Assembly (NCBI RefSeq): GCF_039872745.1
Contig: NZ_JBDPZD010000001.1
Location: forward strand, 186,001 to 250,000
Length of the DNA stretch: 64,000 nt
Direction: 5' to 3'
Source: Pelomonas paludis
GTDB lineage: Bacteria > Pseudomonadota > Gammaproteobacteria > Burkholderiales > Burkholderiaceae_C
The notes under the pieces were generated by a model, which worked only from the letters and a program-made list of their open reading frames with translations, had not been told where the DNA came from and ran no database searches. Shown piece by piece: positions 34,747 through 43,909 of this stretch (the first letter of the stretch is position 1; every line of letters starts with the position of its first letter). The position numbers and the translations under genes were made by a program.

Positions 34747-35421
34747 TCAGCCCCCTTGCGACGCATTCAACATCCAGACCATCGCCAATCCTTCCGCCGC
34801 CCCTTCCAACTGCGATGGAGCTGCCGCCAGCCCCATCTGCCGAAACTGCTTCTTCAACTCGGCATCACACCGTGCAATCGCCATCCTTGCACGACCGGCC
34901 ACGTCGATGCCCGCTGCCGATAGGCAGTAGAGCGGCACGCGCGCATCCTTCCGCTCGATACCGTCTTCAGTCAGTAGCTGGTCTCTGATCAGCGGTGCAA
35001 GGCAAGCCTGTGTGTTGGTTCGACTCCATCCCAGCTTGCTGGCAATTTCTCGGATGCTTTGGGCCGAAGCACGGACATCTCTTGAGTCCCGGGTCCGCTT
35101 CAACATCCGACCCAGGGCGATGGCTTGATTCGCGGTCAGCACCTTTGTCTGCCCTCCATGCACGTAGCGCAACTCTGAGGCCAGTTCCGCCATCCGTCGC
35201 TCGGCCAGACTGGCGATCTGAAGATGCGCAAGGAGCAGGTACATGCGGAGATTGGGGAGCACCTGTTGCGACCTGTCGCCCTCGAACAACAGGCAACCAA
35301 AATACTTCGAACCGCTGTTGGGACAGGTGGGGCCCCGATGAAGCCGACGACATGTCTGCCAATTATTGGCAGAACATTTTAGACCGCAGGGCAATGCGAA
35401 GTTGCCTGCGTAAGTAGGCAT
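34747..35421 (-). CDS. Winged-helix regulator beside the transposition genes
   Basis: About 224 aa from ATG 35421; a shorter start at 35244 is possible. The first 60 residues have four spaced cysteines (CGLKC, TCRR, PTC) and SKYFGCLLFEGDRSQQ. The middle has a winged helix (SAQSIREIASKLGWSRTNTQACLAPLI). The C-terminus is helical. It is divergent from the small gene at 35438, with only 16 bp between them, and lies next to the tns genes, so it may regulate transposition. No close family recognised. Confidence 0.55.
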   Translation of the reverse strand: MPTYAGNFALPCGLKCSANNWQTCRRLHRGPTCPNSGSKYFGCLLFEGDRSQQVLPNLRMYLLLAHLQIASLAERRMAELASELRYVHGGQTKVLTANQAIALGRMLKRTRDSRDVRASAQSIREIASKLGWSRTNTQACLAPLIRDQLLTEDGIERKDARVPLYCLSAAGIDVAGRARMAIARCDAELKKQFRQMGLAAAPSQLEGAAEGLAMVWMLNASQGG

Positions 35422-35437
35422 AGATGCGAAACGATCT

Positions 35438-35851
35438 ATGCCGAGTCGGGGCTTGAACGACCAGCGATCGTTGTCGGGACCAGAGGCAGATTTCGGGCTT
35501 GATCGCTCCGAAACCGCACAGCAGACTGTGGGCGTGAACACGCAAGATCTACCCATTGCTGGCACCGAAGAGCTGTCAAACCCAGAGAAGAAGTCGGCGC
35601 GAGAAATCGGCTGCCGACAGCTGTTCGAGGCCTACGGCCCTCTGCTGACGCGAGAACAACTCGTGCAGCTACTCGGCTTCCGGACCGGTGAAGCCTTCGA
35701 CCGCAGCGTTGAGCGGGGCCAGCTCGACCTCAAGGTCATCCGCATTCCGCATCGACAGGGCTTGTTCTGCAGAACCAGCGACCTGATCGATTACCTGGAT
35801 TCCCTGGATCAGCATGTGATCCAGAGAAAGGGGCGCAAGACGCAGCAGTAG
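35438..35851 (+). CDS. Small excisionase/HTH-like protein upstream of tnsAB
   Basis: 137 aa from ATG 35438 (GTG 35534 would remove a poorly ordered N-terminus). The C-terminal 80 residues (LFEAYGPLLTREQLVQLLGF then GLFCRTSDLIDYLDSL) look like a helix-turn-helix of the excisionase/AlpA type. It is followed by a hairpin and then tnsAB in the same direction. A regulatory role in transposition is inferred from position. Confidence 0.5.
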   Translation: MPSRGLNDQRSLSGPEADFGLDRSETAQQTVGVNTQDLPIAGTEELSNPEKKSAREIGCRQLFEAYGPLLTREQLVQLLGFRTGEAFDRSVERGQLDLKVIRIPHRQGLFCRTSDLIDYLDSLDQHVIQRKGRKTQQ

Positions 35852-36160
35852 CACCACAACGGCCCACAAAGGCAGAGGGCCCAAACACGATTTGCACTCG
35901 CGTTTGGGCCCTTGAGTCTGCGACCAGTTCCTACCGGTTGCCTCGACTCTAGACCCCCACCTTGCTTGATGCAAGCGAAGTCCATTTTCATGGGCTTCGG
36001 GGGGCTGCATTTCGCGCCTCAGTTCCCTCCAGTCCCCATCAGTTGGATCTGGCCGTTGTCCACGGACAACGCGCCAAGACCAAGCTGAGGGTGCGGTGCT
36101 GCCGCTCGCCTTGCGCATTAGCGCCCAGTAACGGGCAATTTGCAAAGACGAAAGGCAATC
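35852..36160 (+). promoter_or_regulatory. Leader of tnsAB with a hairpin and a palindromic operator
   Basis: A 10-bp stem GGGCCCAAAC / GTTTGGGCCC (35877-35911) follows the small HTH gene and may end its transcript. At 36054-36071 lies CGTTGTCCACGGACAACG, 8-bp arms around AC, about 90 bp before the tnsAB ATG. It is a good candidate repressor site for transposase control. No gene is seen here. Confidence 0.55.
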
Positions 36161-38920
36161 ATGAACATCAATCAGTCCACGAACCCTGAGGACGAATCGC
36201 ACCATTACCGACCGGGCCTGCTGGCCCAGCTCTGGGCGCACCTGGATCGGCTCAACGTCTCGCAGGAACTGCGGACCTACATCAGAGAGGCGATCAACGA
36301 GCCATCTCGAAGGGTACGCAGCACGCCGAAGAGCATGTCAGGTCGATACCAAAGCCGAAAAATGGGCGTCAGCATCGGCTTCGAGAGCGCGACGCTCGAG
36401 CTGCCTGCGATTATCGAGATGGAGTACGACGACGACGTGCTCTTCTTCCTTGATCAGCCGCCAGCACGCAAAGTCACCTACCGGCGTCATGGGCGACGGC
36501 GGGGCCATCTGTACACGCCGGACTTCCTGGTCGTTCGACGAACGGGCATTGAAATCATTGAATGCAAGCGTCAAGAGGTTGTCGATCTGCGGGCCGGCAA
36601 CGATCCTGAGTACTACGCATTTCTCGATGGCCTTTGGGTCTGCCCGCCTGCCCAAGCTGCCGCCGGCGAGCTGGGTGCGCGCCATGAGCTGTGGACGGAG
36701 CATCACTTCAATCCAATCGTGCTGAATAACATGATGTTCCTGGGGCGCTACCTGGATTGCGCCCGCGACATCCCTGGCTATGACACCGCCCTGGCGCAGG
36801 TCATGACAGTCGTCAACTGTCTGGCACGGGTCTCGATCGACTCGCTCCTAGAGAAGTCCCCTGACAGCGTCACGGCCGACCACCTGTACCTCGCGATCGG
36901 CCGCGGCGACGTGGTGATCGACTGGCAGGCAGCTCCCATCCGAAACGGTGAGCATTGCTACCTGTACCGCGATGAAGATACCTTGCGCTCATACCGCGCA
37001 TGCGATCAGAACGCTGATGCCCCGCGCGGTCTGATCGCTGCCGACTCCGCACCAGCCGAGATCGTCATTGCACCCGGCCAATCTGTCATCTGGGATGGGC
37101 AACCCTGGCGCATCGTCAGCGTTGGCGCTTCGCAGGCCATGGTGGAGTGCAACGGCCGCAGCGAGGAGTTCCCGCTGGATGTGCTTCATGACTTGGCTCG
37201 CCGCGGAAAGTTGATGGCCGCCGACGGAGACACGTCAAGCACAAAGTCCCAGAACTACGTGGACGCCGTCATCCGCCGTTCAAGACGAACGGACCTTGAG
37301 GAGGCCAACCGCCGCATGGACGTCATTCGCCCGTTCCTAATGTCCCGCCGCGCGTCGCCACAAGGGCGTACCGTTCGTCGCTATCTCAGCCAGTACAAGG
37401 ATGCGCAAAGGTTGCACGGCAACGGCTACGTGGGCCTGATCCCACGCGTCTCGGCGTCAGGAAGCCGCACGCCGAAAATCGTCAAGGCAGTTGTCGACTT
37501 GGTAATGGATGTCGTTAAGAAGCACCTGCTGAACCCGGACAACGTCCGGGTCAAAACGGCCTGGGGCTTCCTCCACGACCTTTGCAAGGAGAAGGCGCTC
37601 CCAACGCCGAGCTACAAGTGGTTCGTTCGATTCGTTAGACGGCTGCCTGCCTATCAGCTGGTTAACGCCCGCGGCGGAGCCAAGCTGGCCTACAACCTGG
37701 AGGCGCGGGTCGGAACCACCGAACTCGCACTCGCCATGGCGCCCGACCGCATCTGGCAACGCGCCCATATCGACCACACGCTGGTTGACCTGGAGACGAT
37801 GTTCCCAGGTAGCACCGACAACGCAGGGCGGGTCTGGGCCACGCTGATGCTGGACCACCATAGCAGGCGGGTTTTAGCGTGTTTTTTGAGCTACGAGCCT
37901 CCTAGCTATCGGTCCGTTATGGGTGTAATCCGCGACTGCGTTCGAAGGTGGGGACGACTGCCTGAGTCACTCATGCTGGACGGCGGCAAGGAGTTCCAAG
38001 GGCTATGGCTGCAGGCACTTTGCAGCCGCTATCACGTCAACCTGCAGTACCGCCCTCCGTGCAAGCCTCGGTTCGGCGCGCAGGTCGAACGGTTCATTGG
38101 CACGTTGAACACCAACCTGATCCACTTCCTCAAGGGCAATACCCAACTGCGCAAGAACGTTCGGCAGATGACAAAGGCCGTCGATCCGGATCGGTTTGCC
38201 ATCTGGTCGTTCTCGGAGCTTTGCGATCTGATCGAGGAATACCTCTTCGAGGTGTACGACAACCTTAAACATCGCGAGCTCCTGGCCAGCCCTCGAACAA
38301 CGTTTGAACGCTCCCGGACCCTCTCGGGTCATCGCGAAATCCATGTCGTCCCCTACAACCGCAATTTCGTGCTCGCCACGTGCCCTTCACCGCGCAAAGG
38401 CACCGCTCGCGTTCAGGGAGACGGGGTCAAGATCAACTACCTGTACTACTCGTCGCCGGGCTTTCAGGCCTACTTGGGCAGAGATGTGGAGGTTCGCTAT
38501 GACCCGGGCAACCTCGGCGTGGCGTATGCGTTTGTGAGTGGTGAGTGGGTTCGACTGACCTGCACACGGCACGCCAAGCTGGTCTGGGGGCTCACCGAGC
38601 GGCAGTTGCAGGCATTCACCACCGAGTGGCGCAAACAGCGGTCTGACGTCGAGAAGGAGCGTCTGACGGACAGCACGCTGATTCAGTTCCTCAAGAAGGT
38701 GTACGACCAGCAGACCGTTTTGGTTGCACGCCGCCAGGCCGCAGAAGAACGCCAACGCCTACTCGCTGCGGGCGCTCTTCCGGAAGACTGGGACGAGGAG
38801 GGCCTGCCGTACGACGCTGGCGGGTCTGATTTCCCCTTGCCGGACGAAGCGCATGACCAAATCGGCCCCGCCAAGCCGATCGGCAAGGGCATCGTGATCA
38901 AGCCGATGGAGTTCTTCTGA
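36161..38920 (+). CDS. TnsA-TnsB fusion transposase
   Basis: 919 aa from ATG 36161 (AAAGG upstream). The N-terminal TnsA-type endonuclease has YTPDFLV with Asp121 and ECK with Glu134/Lys136, a PD-(D/E)xK core for 5'-strand cleavage. From about residue 500 a TnsB/Mu-type integrase has Asp538 (HIDHTL), Asp607 (LDGGKEF) and Glu643 (QVERFIG), the DDE triad with D-35-E spacing. One chain can thus cut both strands for cut-and-paste movement. Its stop overlaps the TnsC start by 1 bp (TGATG). The triad residues are all present, so it looks active. Confidence 0.92.
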   Translation: MNINQSTNPEDESHHYRPGLLAQLWAHLDRLNVSQELRTYIREAINEPSRRVRSTPKSMSGRYQSRKMGVSIGFESATLELPAIIEMEYDDDVLFFLDQPPARKVTYRRHGRRRGHLYTPDFLVVRRTGIEIIECKRQEVVDLRAGNDPEYYAFLDGLWVCPPAQAAAGELGARHELWTEHHFNPIVLNNMMFLGRYLDCARDIPGYDTALAQVMTVVNCLARVSIDSLLEKSPDSVTADHLYLAIGRGDVVIDWQAAPIRNGEHCYLYRDEDTLRSYRACDQNADAPRGLIAADSAPAEIVIAPGQSVIWDGQPWRIVSVGASQAMVECNGRSEEFPLDVLHDLARRGKLMAADGDTSSTKSQNYVDAVIRRSRRTDLEEANRRMDVIRPFLMSRRASPQGRTVRRYLSQYKDAQRLHGNGYVGLIPRVSASGSRTPKIVKAVVDLVMDVVKKHLLNPDNVRVKTAWGFLHDLCKEKALPTPSYKWFVRFVRRLPAYQLVNARGGAKLAYNLEARVGTTELALAMAPDRIWQRAHIDHTLVDLETMFPGSTDNAGRVWATLMLDHHSRRVLACFLSYEPPSYRSVMGVIRDCVRRWGRLPESLMLDGGKEFQGLWLQALCSRYHVNLQYRPPCKPRFGAQVERFIGTLNTNLIHFLKGNTQLRKNVRQMTKAVDPDRFAIWSFSELCDLIEEYLFEVYDNLKHRELLASPRTTFERSRTLSGHREIHVVPYNRNFVLATCPSPRKGTARVQGDGVKINYLYYSSPGFQAYLGRDVEVRYDPGNLGVAYAFVSGEWVRLTCTRHAKLVWGLTERQLQAFTTEWRKQRSDVEKERLTDSTLIQFLKKVYDQQTVLVARRQAAEERQRLLAAGALPEDWDEEGLPYDAGGSDFPLPDEAHDQIGPAKPIGKGIVIKPMEFF

Positions 38921-40086
38921 TGCACGGCCGCCTCAACCCTACGGTCGTGGCGGCCAAGGCTTCCGTGGCGCGGCATGCGCCCGGAAGTTTTGGCGCGACC
39001 ATCATCAAGCACGCTCAGCAGACTGCTGCGCTCGAGAAGCTCAAGTTCCTGCTCGACCACGGCGAGGGCTACGAGCTGATCTGCCTCGTTGGCCCGACCG
39101 GCGTCGGCAAGTCGACGTTGGCCAATCGACTCCTCGACGATGTGGTGGCCCGCGAGCGGCATGCGATGTTCGAAGACCGCGACCTGGTGCCGGTGATCTC
39201 GACGGTAGCGATCGCATCTGGCCATAGGGCCTTTGACTGGAAGGTGCTTTACCACGACGCACTGGTCGCGGTCGGCGAGCCATTGGCCATGGATCGCCGC
39301 CCGACGCCAGAGTCGCGCGAACGTCAGTTCAAGAACGTCGGTGAATCTTTGACGGGCGCAACGCTGCGGCTGCGGCTGGTCGAAGAGCTGCGCCGACGTA
39401 GGGTCAAGTACTGGTTCATTGACGAAGCACAGCACATCCTGATGGGTGCCCGTGCTGGCGGTGCTGCGGACCAGTACGACGTGCTGAAGTCGATTGCTCA
39501 GAGCGCTGGCGTCAAACTGATCTTGATCGGCACCTACCAGCTCCTTGTGCATCTGCAGGTCTCGGCGCAGTTGGCGCGGCGCACGGAGGTCGTTCACTTT
39601 GGGCGCTATGGTGCGTCCGATGCTACCGACAAGAACAACTTCGCAAGTTGCGTGAGTGGGCTCCTGCAACGCTGCGGTGCAGAGATCGTTCCCAACCCCA
39701 TCGAGAACTTCGACTTCTTCTACTCGGGCGCGGTGGGCTGTGTCGGCATCCTGAAAGACTGGTGCGCGCGGGCCATGTCCCGGGCCAAGATGGCTGGCAG
39801 GGCCGATCTGCAGATCGAAGACTTCCGACACACGCGCCTCTCTGGCTTGGCCATCAAGCGCATCGTGGAGGACATCCAGACCGGTGAGGATCTGGCATCG
39901 CCAGACACGGATCGCCGCATCCTGTCCTTGGTGCTTGGGCCGGCACCCAGCAACCGACCGACAAGCACCTCGAAGCCTGGAGCATCAAGTGCCCCTGGTC
40001 GACGTCGCGAGGTTGGTGTGCGAAGTCCGACGCGGGATGCGGTGCCCGCTGTGCCAGGCGGGTTCGTCGGAGGCAGTCATGCTTGA
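38920..40086 (+). CDS. tnsC: TnsC/TniB-like AAA+ transposition regulator
   Basis: 388 aa. Walker A GPTGVGKST at residues 58-66 and Walker B YWFIDEAQ with Asp168/Glu169, followed by sensor-type strand LILIGTYQLL. This is the AAA+ switch that links the TniQ target complex to the TnsAB transposase. A Ser/Pro/Arg-rich tail of about 60 residues extends beyond the usual TniB length. The start overlaps tnsAB and the end overlaps tniQ by 8 bp. Confidence 0.9.
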   Translation: MHGRLNPTVVAAKASVARHAPGSFGATIIKHAQQTAALEKLKFLLDHGEGYELICLVGPTGVGKSTLANRLLDDVVARERHAMFEDRDLVPVISTVAIASGHRAFDWKVLYHDALVAVGEPLAMDRRPTPESRERQFKNVGESLTGATLRLRLVEELRRRRVKYWFIDEAQHILMGARAGGAADQYDVLKSIAQSAGVKLILIGTYQLLVHLQVSAQLARRTEVVHFGRYGASDATDKNNFASCVSGLLQRCGAEIVPNPIENFDFFYSGAVGCVGILKDWCARAMSRAKMAGRADLQIEDFRHTRLSGLAIKRIVEDIQTGEDLASPDTDRRILSLVLGPAPSNRPTSTSKPGASSAPGRRREVGVRSPTRDAVPAVPGGFVGGSHA

Positions 40087-41005
40087 CGCTCGAAGGACAC
40101 ACCAGCCGGTCCCACCTCGGGCGCGCCTGTCTTGCCTGGAGCCGCTCGGGGTCGGCACGCCAGACTGCGAGTCACTTCAGGGCTATGTCGGCCGTCTTGC
40201 GGCAGTGCACAGGGTCAGCGCCGCCGATCTCATTGAGCTGGTGCGCACGCTGCCACAGATCGACGCGGAGCGATACGAGTTGAACGTTGGACGCAATCTC
40301 TACCGCGGGAGGACGCCCGGGCTTTTTGCAGTCCGCCTTGCTCGGCTGACGGGGGTGCCAAAGGTTGGGGCGATCGGGATGCCCTGGGCCGATCACACCA
40401 TCACCATTCGCAATCATGTTCGTTGGGCGCCGGTGTGGTGCACCGAGTGCTGGCGCGAAGACGATTTGGAAGGACGTCCCAGGTACCACCGATTGCTTTG
40501 GAGCCTAAACATCCACAGCCGATGTCATAGGCATCGAACCCCGTTGGCGTCGACGTGTTCAAGCTGCGCTAGTTCGGCTCAGGGCGACGCAATGGCACTG
40601 CCAGATGCTGGCGGGTGCAGGCAATGCGGTGCCGACTTGCTGGACTCCCGCAACGGTGTTGGAAGCCAGCAAGCGGTGGCCGCACATCCACCAGGACCAG
40701 GCACCCACCTAGAGGATCTCTTTGCAGAGTTGGTGGCCGAGATGCCTCGCCTTGGAGAAGCAGCACGGCTGCCCGACCTTGAGAGGGCAATCGGCCTGAT
40801 CAAAGCCAAGGCCAATGTTGATCTCCAGAAAGAGGTGCTGCGCGTCGCACGCTTGGCCCCCTGTCACTTCATCCAATTGCAGCGCTCGGCCAACAAGCGC
40901 AATCCAACAAGCATCCTAGCGATCATCAAGCTGGCAGCGGCAGCTGGCGTGCGGATCAGCGACTTGCTCCGAGAGGGAAGTCGCCCTCGCGAGTTCGCTT
41001 GGTGA
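40079..41005 (+). CDS. tniQ: Core TniQ protein
   Basis: 308 aa. LGVGTPDCESLQGYVGRLAA near the start and zinc-ligand pairs VWCTECW and CHRHRTPLASTCSSC define TniQ. The tail SILAIIKLAAAAGVRISDLL parallels the left-end TniQ. ATG 40079 has GGAGG at 40069-40073 and overlaps tnsC; the longer frame from 39884 lies within tnsC and is rejected. It recruits TnsC to the target. Whether this one or the left-end TniQ reads the tRNA gene is unknown. Confidence 0.88.
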   Translation: MLDARRTHQPVPPRARLSCLEPLGVGTPDCESLQGYVGRLAAVHRVSAADLIELVRTLPQIDAERYELNVGRNLYRGRTPGLFAVRLARLTGVPKVGAIGMPWADHTITIRNHVRWAPVWCTECWREDDLEGRPRYHRLLWSLNIHSRCHRHRTPLASTCSSCASSAQGDAMALPDAGGCRQCGADLLDSRNGVGSQQAVAAHPPGPGTHLEDLFAELVAEMPRLGEAARLPDLERAIGLIKAKANVDLQKEVLRVARLAPCHFIQLQRSANKRNPTSILAIIKLAAAAGVRISDLLREGSRPREFAW

Positions 41006-41541
41006 CTTGCCGGCTCCGTGCCCGATGTGCCTGTTGGGCTCGCTCGCGTAGGCGGCATGTTGGGTTGCAGGGCGCTGCCAAGCAGCGATCTTGGTGGGTC
41101 GGCGTTGGGCGCCGGCTGACCGGTCATCAGCGCATGCCGGATGAGGTTACGACCGACTGGTCTGCCACGAAGAGCGGCCGTTAGATGCTGCAGGCTGATC
41201 TCAGCATGGCCAAGCGACCGTTCTTGGGGCTTGCGACCGTCGCAGATCGACTCGTTGCAGTCTTTAGACCCATGGAATTCGCGGCCTAAAAGCAGTCACT
41301 CAACGGCTTGATGCCGAGGACGCTGAAGGGAGGGCCTCGGCATCAACCTGATCGTCGTTTCGCTCATCCGGGAATCCTCCCTGCGCCTTGAATCGAGTCC
41401 GGTCCGCTCGACCTTGACAGGAAATGGCCGGGCGACGCTGCGCCCGCCGTCGTCGTTGGTCTGCGCGATACGAACGCGCTTTGACGGCGCACTCTGTCGC
41501 TTGCTGTCTTCACCGGGCCCTTGCCGCACCGAGGAGCGGTT

Positions 41542-41685
41542 CTAGCCGAACAGGCTGGGCGGCACGAACATCCCGGCAGCCTCCGCAGCCCAAGCATCCA
41601 CGCAGAAGTTGTTGGCCAACTGCATGAGCAGCTGCACGATCAGCGACAGTTGCAGAAGAGTGGCGGACAGTCGTCGTGTGGGCAT
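41542..41685 (-). CDS. Possible small membrane protein
   Basis: 47 aa: MPTRRLSATLLQLSLIVQLL, then NNFCVDAWAAEAAGM and a short end. It has one hydrophobic helix. The frame stays open about 26 codons further upstream (KKQHYFQGHFRLRS) without a start, so it may be the end of a larger lost gene. No ribosome site is evident. Confidence 0.3.
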   Translation of the reverse strand: MPTRRLSATLLQLSLIVQLLMQLANNFCVDAWAAEAAGMFVPPSLFG

Positions 41686-41935
41686 CGAGCGCAGGCGGAA
41701 GTGGCCTTGGAAGTAGTGTTGCTTCTTAGCCCTCTGTACCGTCGCCTCGTCGCGTTGTTTAGGCTAAAGCCGGTTCGATAGCGGATTACGTACTCAGCGT
41801 GATGGCCCGCACTGGCAGCCTTGATTTCCGTAAAACGCCGCTGTCGGCGTCGCCTTGCCGGGCGTGTCGAGACGCCTTCAAGCGCGTGCAGTTCCCGTCA
41901 TCGCTTGCATTTCGCCCTCGAGCCGCGCAGCGACC

Positions 41936-41969
41936 GGAAAAAGTCGCCCCGGCCCGCAGACCGGGGCGA
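41936..41969 (-). terminator. Intrinsic terminator for the 43637-41979 gene
   Basis: 9-bp stem TCGCCCCGG / CCGGGGCGA with an 8-nt loop. On the minus strand it is followed by CTTTTT. It lies 10 bp after the stop at 41979. Confidence 0.85.
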
Positions 41970-41978
41970 TGTTAATGG

Positions 41979-43637
41979 TCAGGCTGCTGCCGTGCTGCCC
42001 GGCGAGCGCAGCGAGCTCACGCGTTCGAAGAACAGCGTGGCCTCGTGCAGGGGCATGCCGTCCATGGCCGCCAAGTCTCCCGACATGCGGGCGTAGCGGA
42101 TTCCCGTGGTAACGACCACGGCGACGTCCATCTCCTTGAGTTCATCCAGCAGTTCCTGGATGTACCCGGCCAGCCGACCCTCGTCGATGGGCTTGGCCGC
42201 CATCTCCGCATACTCGGGCGGCGAGATGTTGGCCGGGTCGATGCGGAAATCGGCCAACTCGACGTACTCCTGCAGCGCTTCGCAGATGCGGCCGACTTCT
42301 TGGGCTTCGTCGCCTGCCAGGCTCTCACCAACAATTCGACGCCACATGTGGGTCTTGCGCAGCGCCTTCAGGAAGCTCGCGCCGTCTTCGATGCGCATGC
42401 CAATAGCGTCTGACTTAACGCTGGGGAGCATGGCGTTCGGGTGTACCAGGCCAACCGCTTCAGAGAGTTTGGGGATGACGGTTTCGTGGGCGTAGCCGTA
42501 CTTCAGTACGCGCTGAATCACGTTCTGGTGGAGGCCCGTCAGCAGCGCCAAGTCCTTGGGCGTCAACTTGGCCTCGTCCATCGAAGCCTCGAGCGTGCTG
42601 GAGTCGATGATGGTGTGGTCATCAACGGCCAGCGGACCCACGGCGCCGGTGACCACGCGCGCGAAGTGCTCAGACAGGTTGCCGCCCGTGATGCGGCGCA
42701 AACGGTCGATGCGGGTGAGCAAGCTGTTGAACGCTGCAGGGCTGACCTCACCGGGCAGCCGTCGCGGGTCGTCCGCGGTGGTCCACGCCGGGGTGATTTC
42801 AATCGGGCCATGCTCCGAATCGAACGAGAGCAGACCGTTGGACAGGGTGACGGTCGACGTGGGGCGCAGTCCATCCAGTCGCGGCAGGAAGTCGAGGTCA
42901 CTGGCGCAGATGACCTTGTCGCCCGTCGCGAGGCGGTGAATCTCCGGAGAGAAGAAGTGGTCCGCAGGCAGCGTGGTGCTGCGCAGCGAGTTGAACATCA
43001 GGTTGCCCGGGTAGGTGTACTCCAGCGCGCGGGTCATGCGCTCGCAGAACGCGACCGTGTCCGGCATCGGCAGGTCGGTGAGCACGCCGCCTTCCGGGGA
43101 GCCCTCCATGCGGCAGATGTGGAAACGCAACCAAGGCGCTGTCGGGTGCTCCAGTTCGAGGACCATCATTTCGGGGCCGATGCCGAGGATGGAGCGCGAC
43201 GCGACGACGTTGGTCGGCCACTCTGCCGCGACGAGCATCAACAGGCGGTCGGCGACGTCGGACAGCGTGCGGTGACCTTCAAACTGGACGTAGACGTCGC
43301 CGTAGCGGGCTGCTTGCAACGCGTACAGCACCGGCGCCGGCGGCTGCTCATCATCGAAAGGCAGGCTGGCCTGGAGCATGCGCATCCAGTTCGCCTGGCC
43401 ACACATCCGCGACAGCGCTTCGAGGGCGTTCGAGTACTTGATGACGACACCGTGCGCTGCCAAGGCAGCGACGAGCTTGCGGCCGAAAAGCTTGGACTCG
43501 CTGGCCTTGTGCAGGCCGAGGACGCTGCATACGTTTTCAGTCGCGGTGGCCGACAGTTCGTGACCGAGACCGGTCAGGTACTGCTGGAGCTGACCTGCTT
43601 GGGCCGAGAGGGGGAGCGACGAGATGATGAAAGCCAT
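41979..43637 (-). CDS. Large hypothetical protein with an ALEA-GQ-W module
   Basis: 552 aa, unrecognised. ATG 43637 has GGAGG 6 nt upstream. Residues 60-90 hold HGVVIKYSNALEALSRMCGQANWMRML, a short helical module also seen at the N-termini of the two genes upstream. Residues 330-400 include an HTH-like stretch LTPKDLALLTGLHQNVIQRVL. It is the last of three same-strand genes with strong ribosome sites and gaps of 200-300 bp, so they may be separate transcripts or a loose operon. Confidence 0.6.
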   Translation of the reverse strand: MAFIISSLPLSAQAGQLQQYLTGLGHELSATATENVCSVLGLHKASESKLFGRKLVAALAAHGVVIKYSNALEALSRMCGQANWMRMLQASLPFDDEQPPAPVLYALQAARYGDVYVQFEGHRTLSDVADRLLMLVAAEWPTNVVASRSILGIGPEMMVLELEHPTAPWLRFHICRMEGSPEGGVLTDLPMPDTVAFCERMTRALEYTYPGNLMFNSLRSTTLPADHFFSPEIHRLATGDKVICASDLDFLPRLDGLRPTSTVTLSNGLLSFDSEHGPIEITPAWTTADDPRRLPGEVSPAAFNSLLTRIDRLRRITGGNLSEHFARVVTGAVGPLAVDDHTIIDSSTLEASMDEAKLTPKDLALLTGLHQNVIQRVLKYGYAHETVIPKLSEAVGLVHPNAMLPSVKSDAIGMRIEDGASFLKALRKTHMWRRIVGESLAGDEAQEVGRICEALQEYVELADFRIDPANISPPEYAEMAAKPIDEGRLAGYIQELLDELKEMDVAVVVTTGIRYARMSGDLAAMDGMPLHEATLFFERVSSLRSPGSTAAA

Positions 43638-43909
43638 GCTTTCCTCCGTAGGTTGAGCCTGCGGAACTCGCGATGTGGCGTTGCGCGTTGCCGTGCGAGC
43701 CCACAGTGGACCTCACGGGGGAATCACTCGTGGCCGACTGGGCGGCTAGCTCTCTCTCGCCGGATTTCGCCGTGCCGCTTTCGCGGTGCGCAACTGCTGG
43801 CCCCGGGGTGGCCGGGGCGAATTAAGCCACGCAAAACCTGTATGCGTCAACAGTCCTGCCGCTAGCAAAGCACCCAGGCTGCCTCTGGCAGCCCAGGTAC
43901 AGCTACCGC

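Larger units (their letters stand above)
41006..41978. other. Gene-poor region after tniQ
   Basis: 973 bp without a recognised gene. In CRISPR-guided relatives an array often lies near here, but I see no repeated units. It holds a possible small ORF (41542-41685, minus) and a terminator at 41936-41969. Confidence 0.6.

Noticed and set aside
39884..40078. N-terminal extension of tniQ containing a CPLC pair
   Set aside because: Lies inside tnsC in another phase; GGAGG precedes ATG 40079.
41006..41978. Possible CRISPR array after tniQ
   Set aside because: Scanned for repeated 25-40 bp units; none found.
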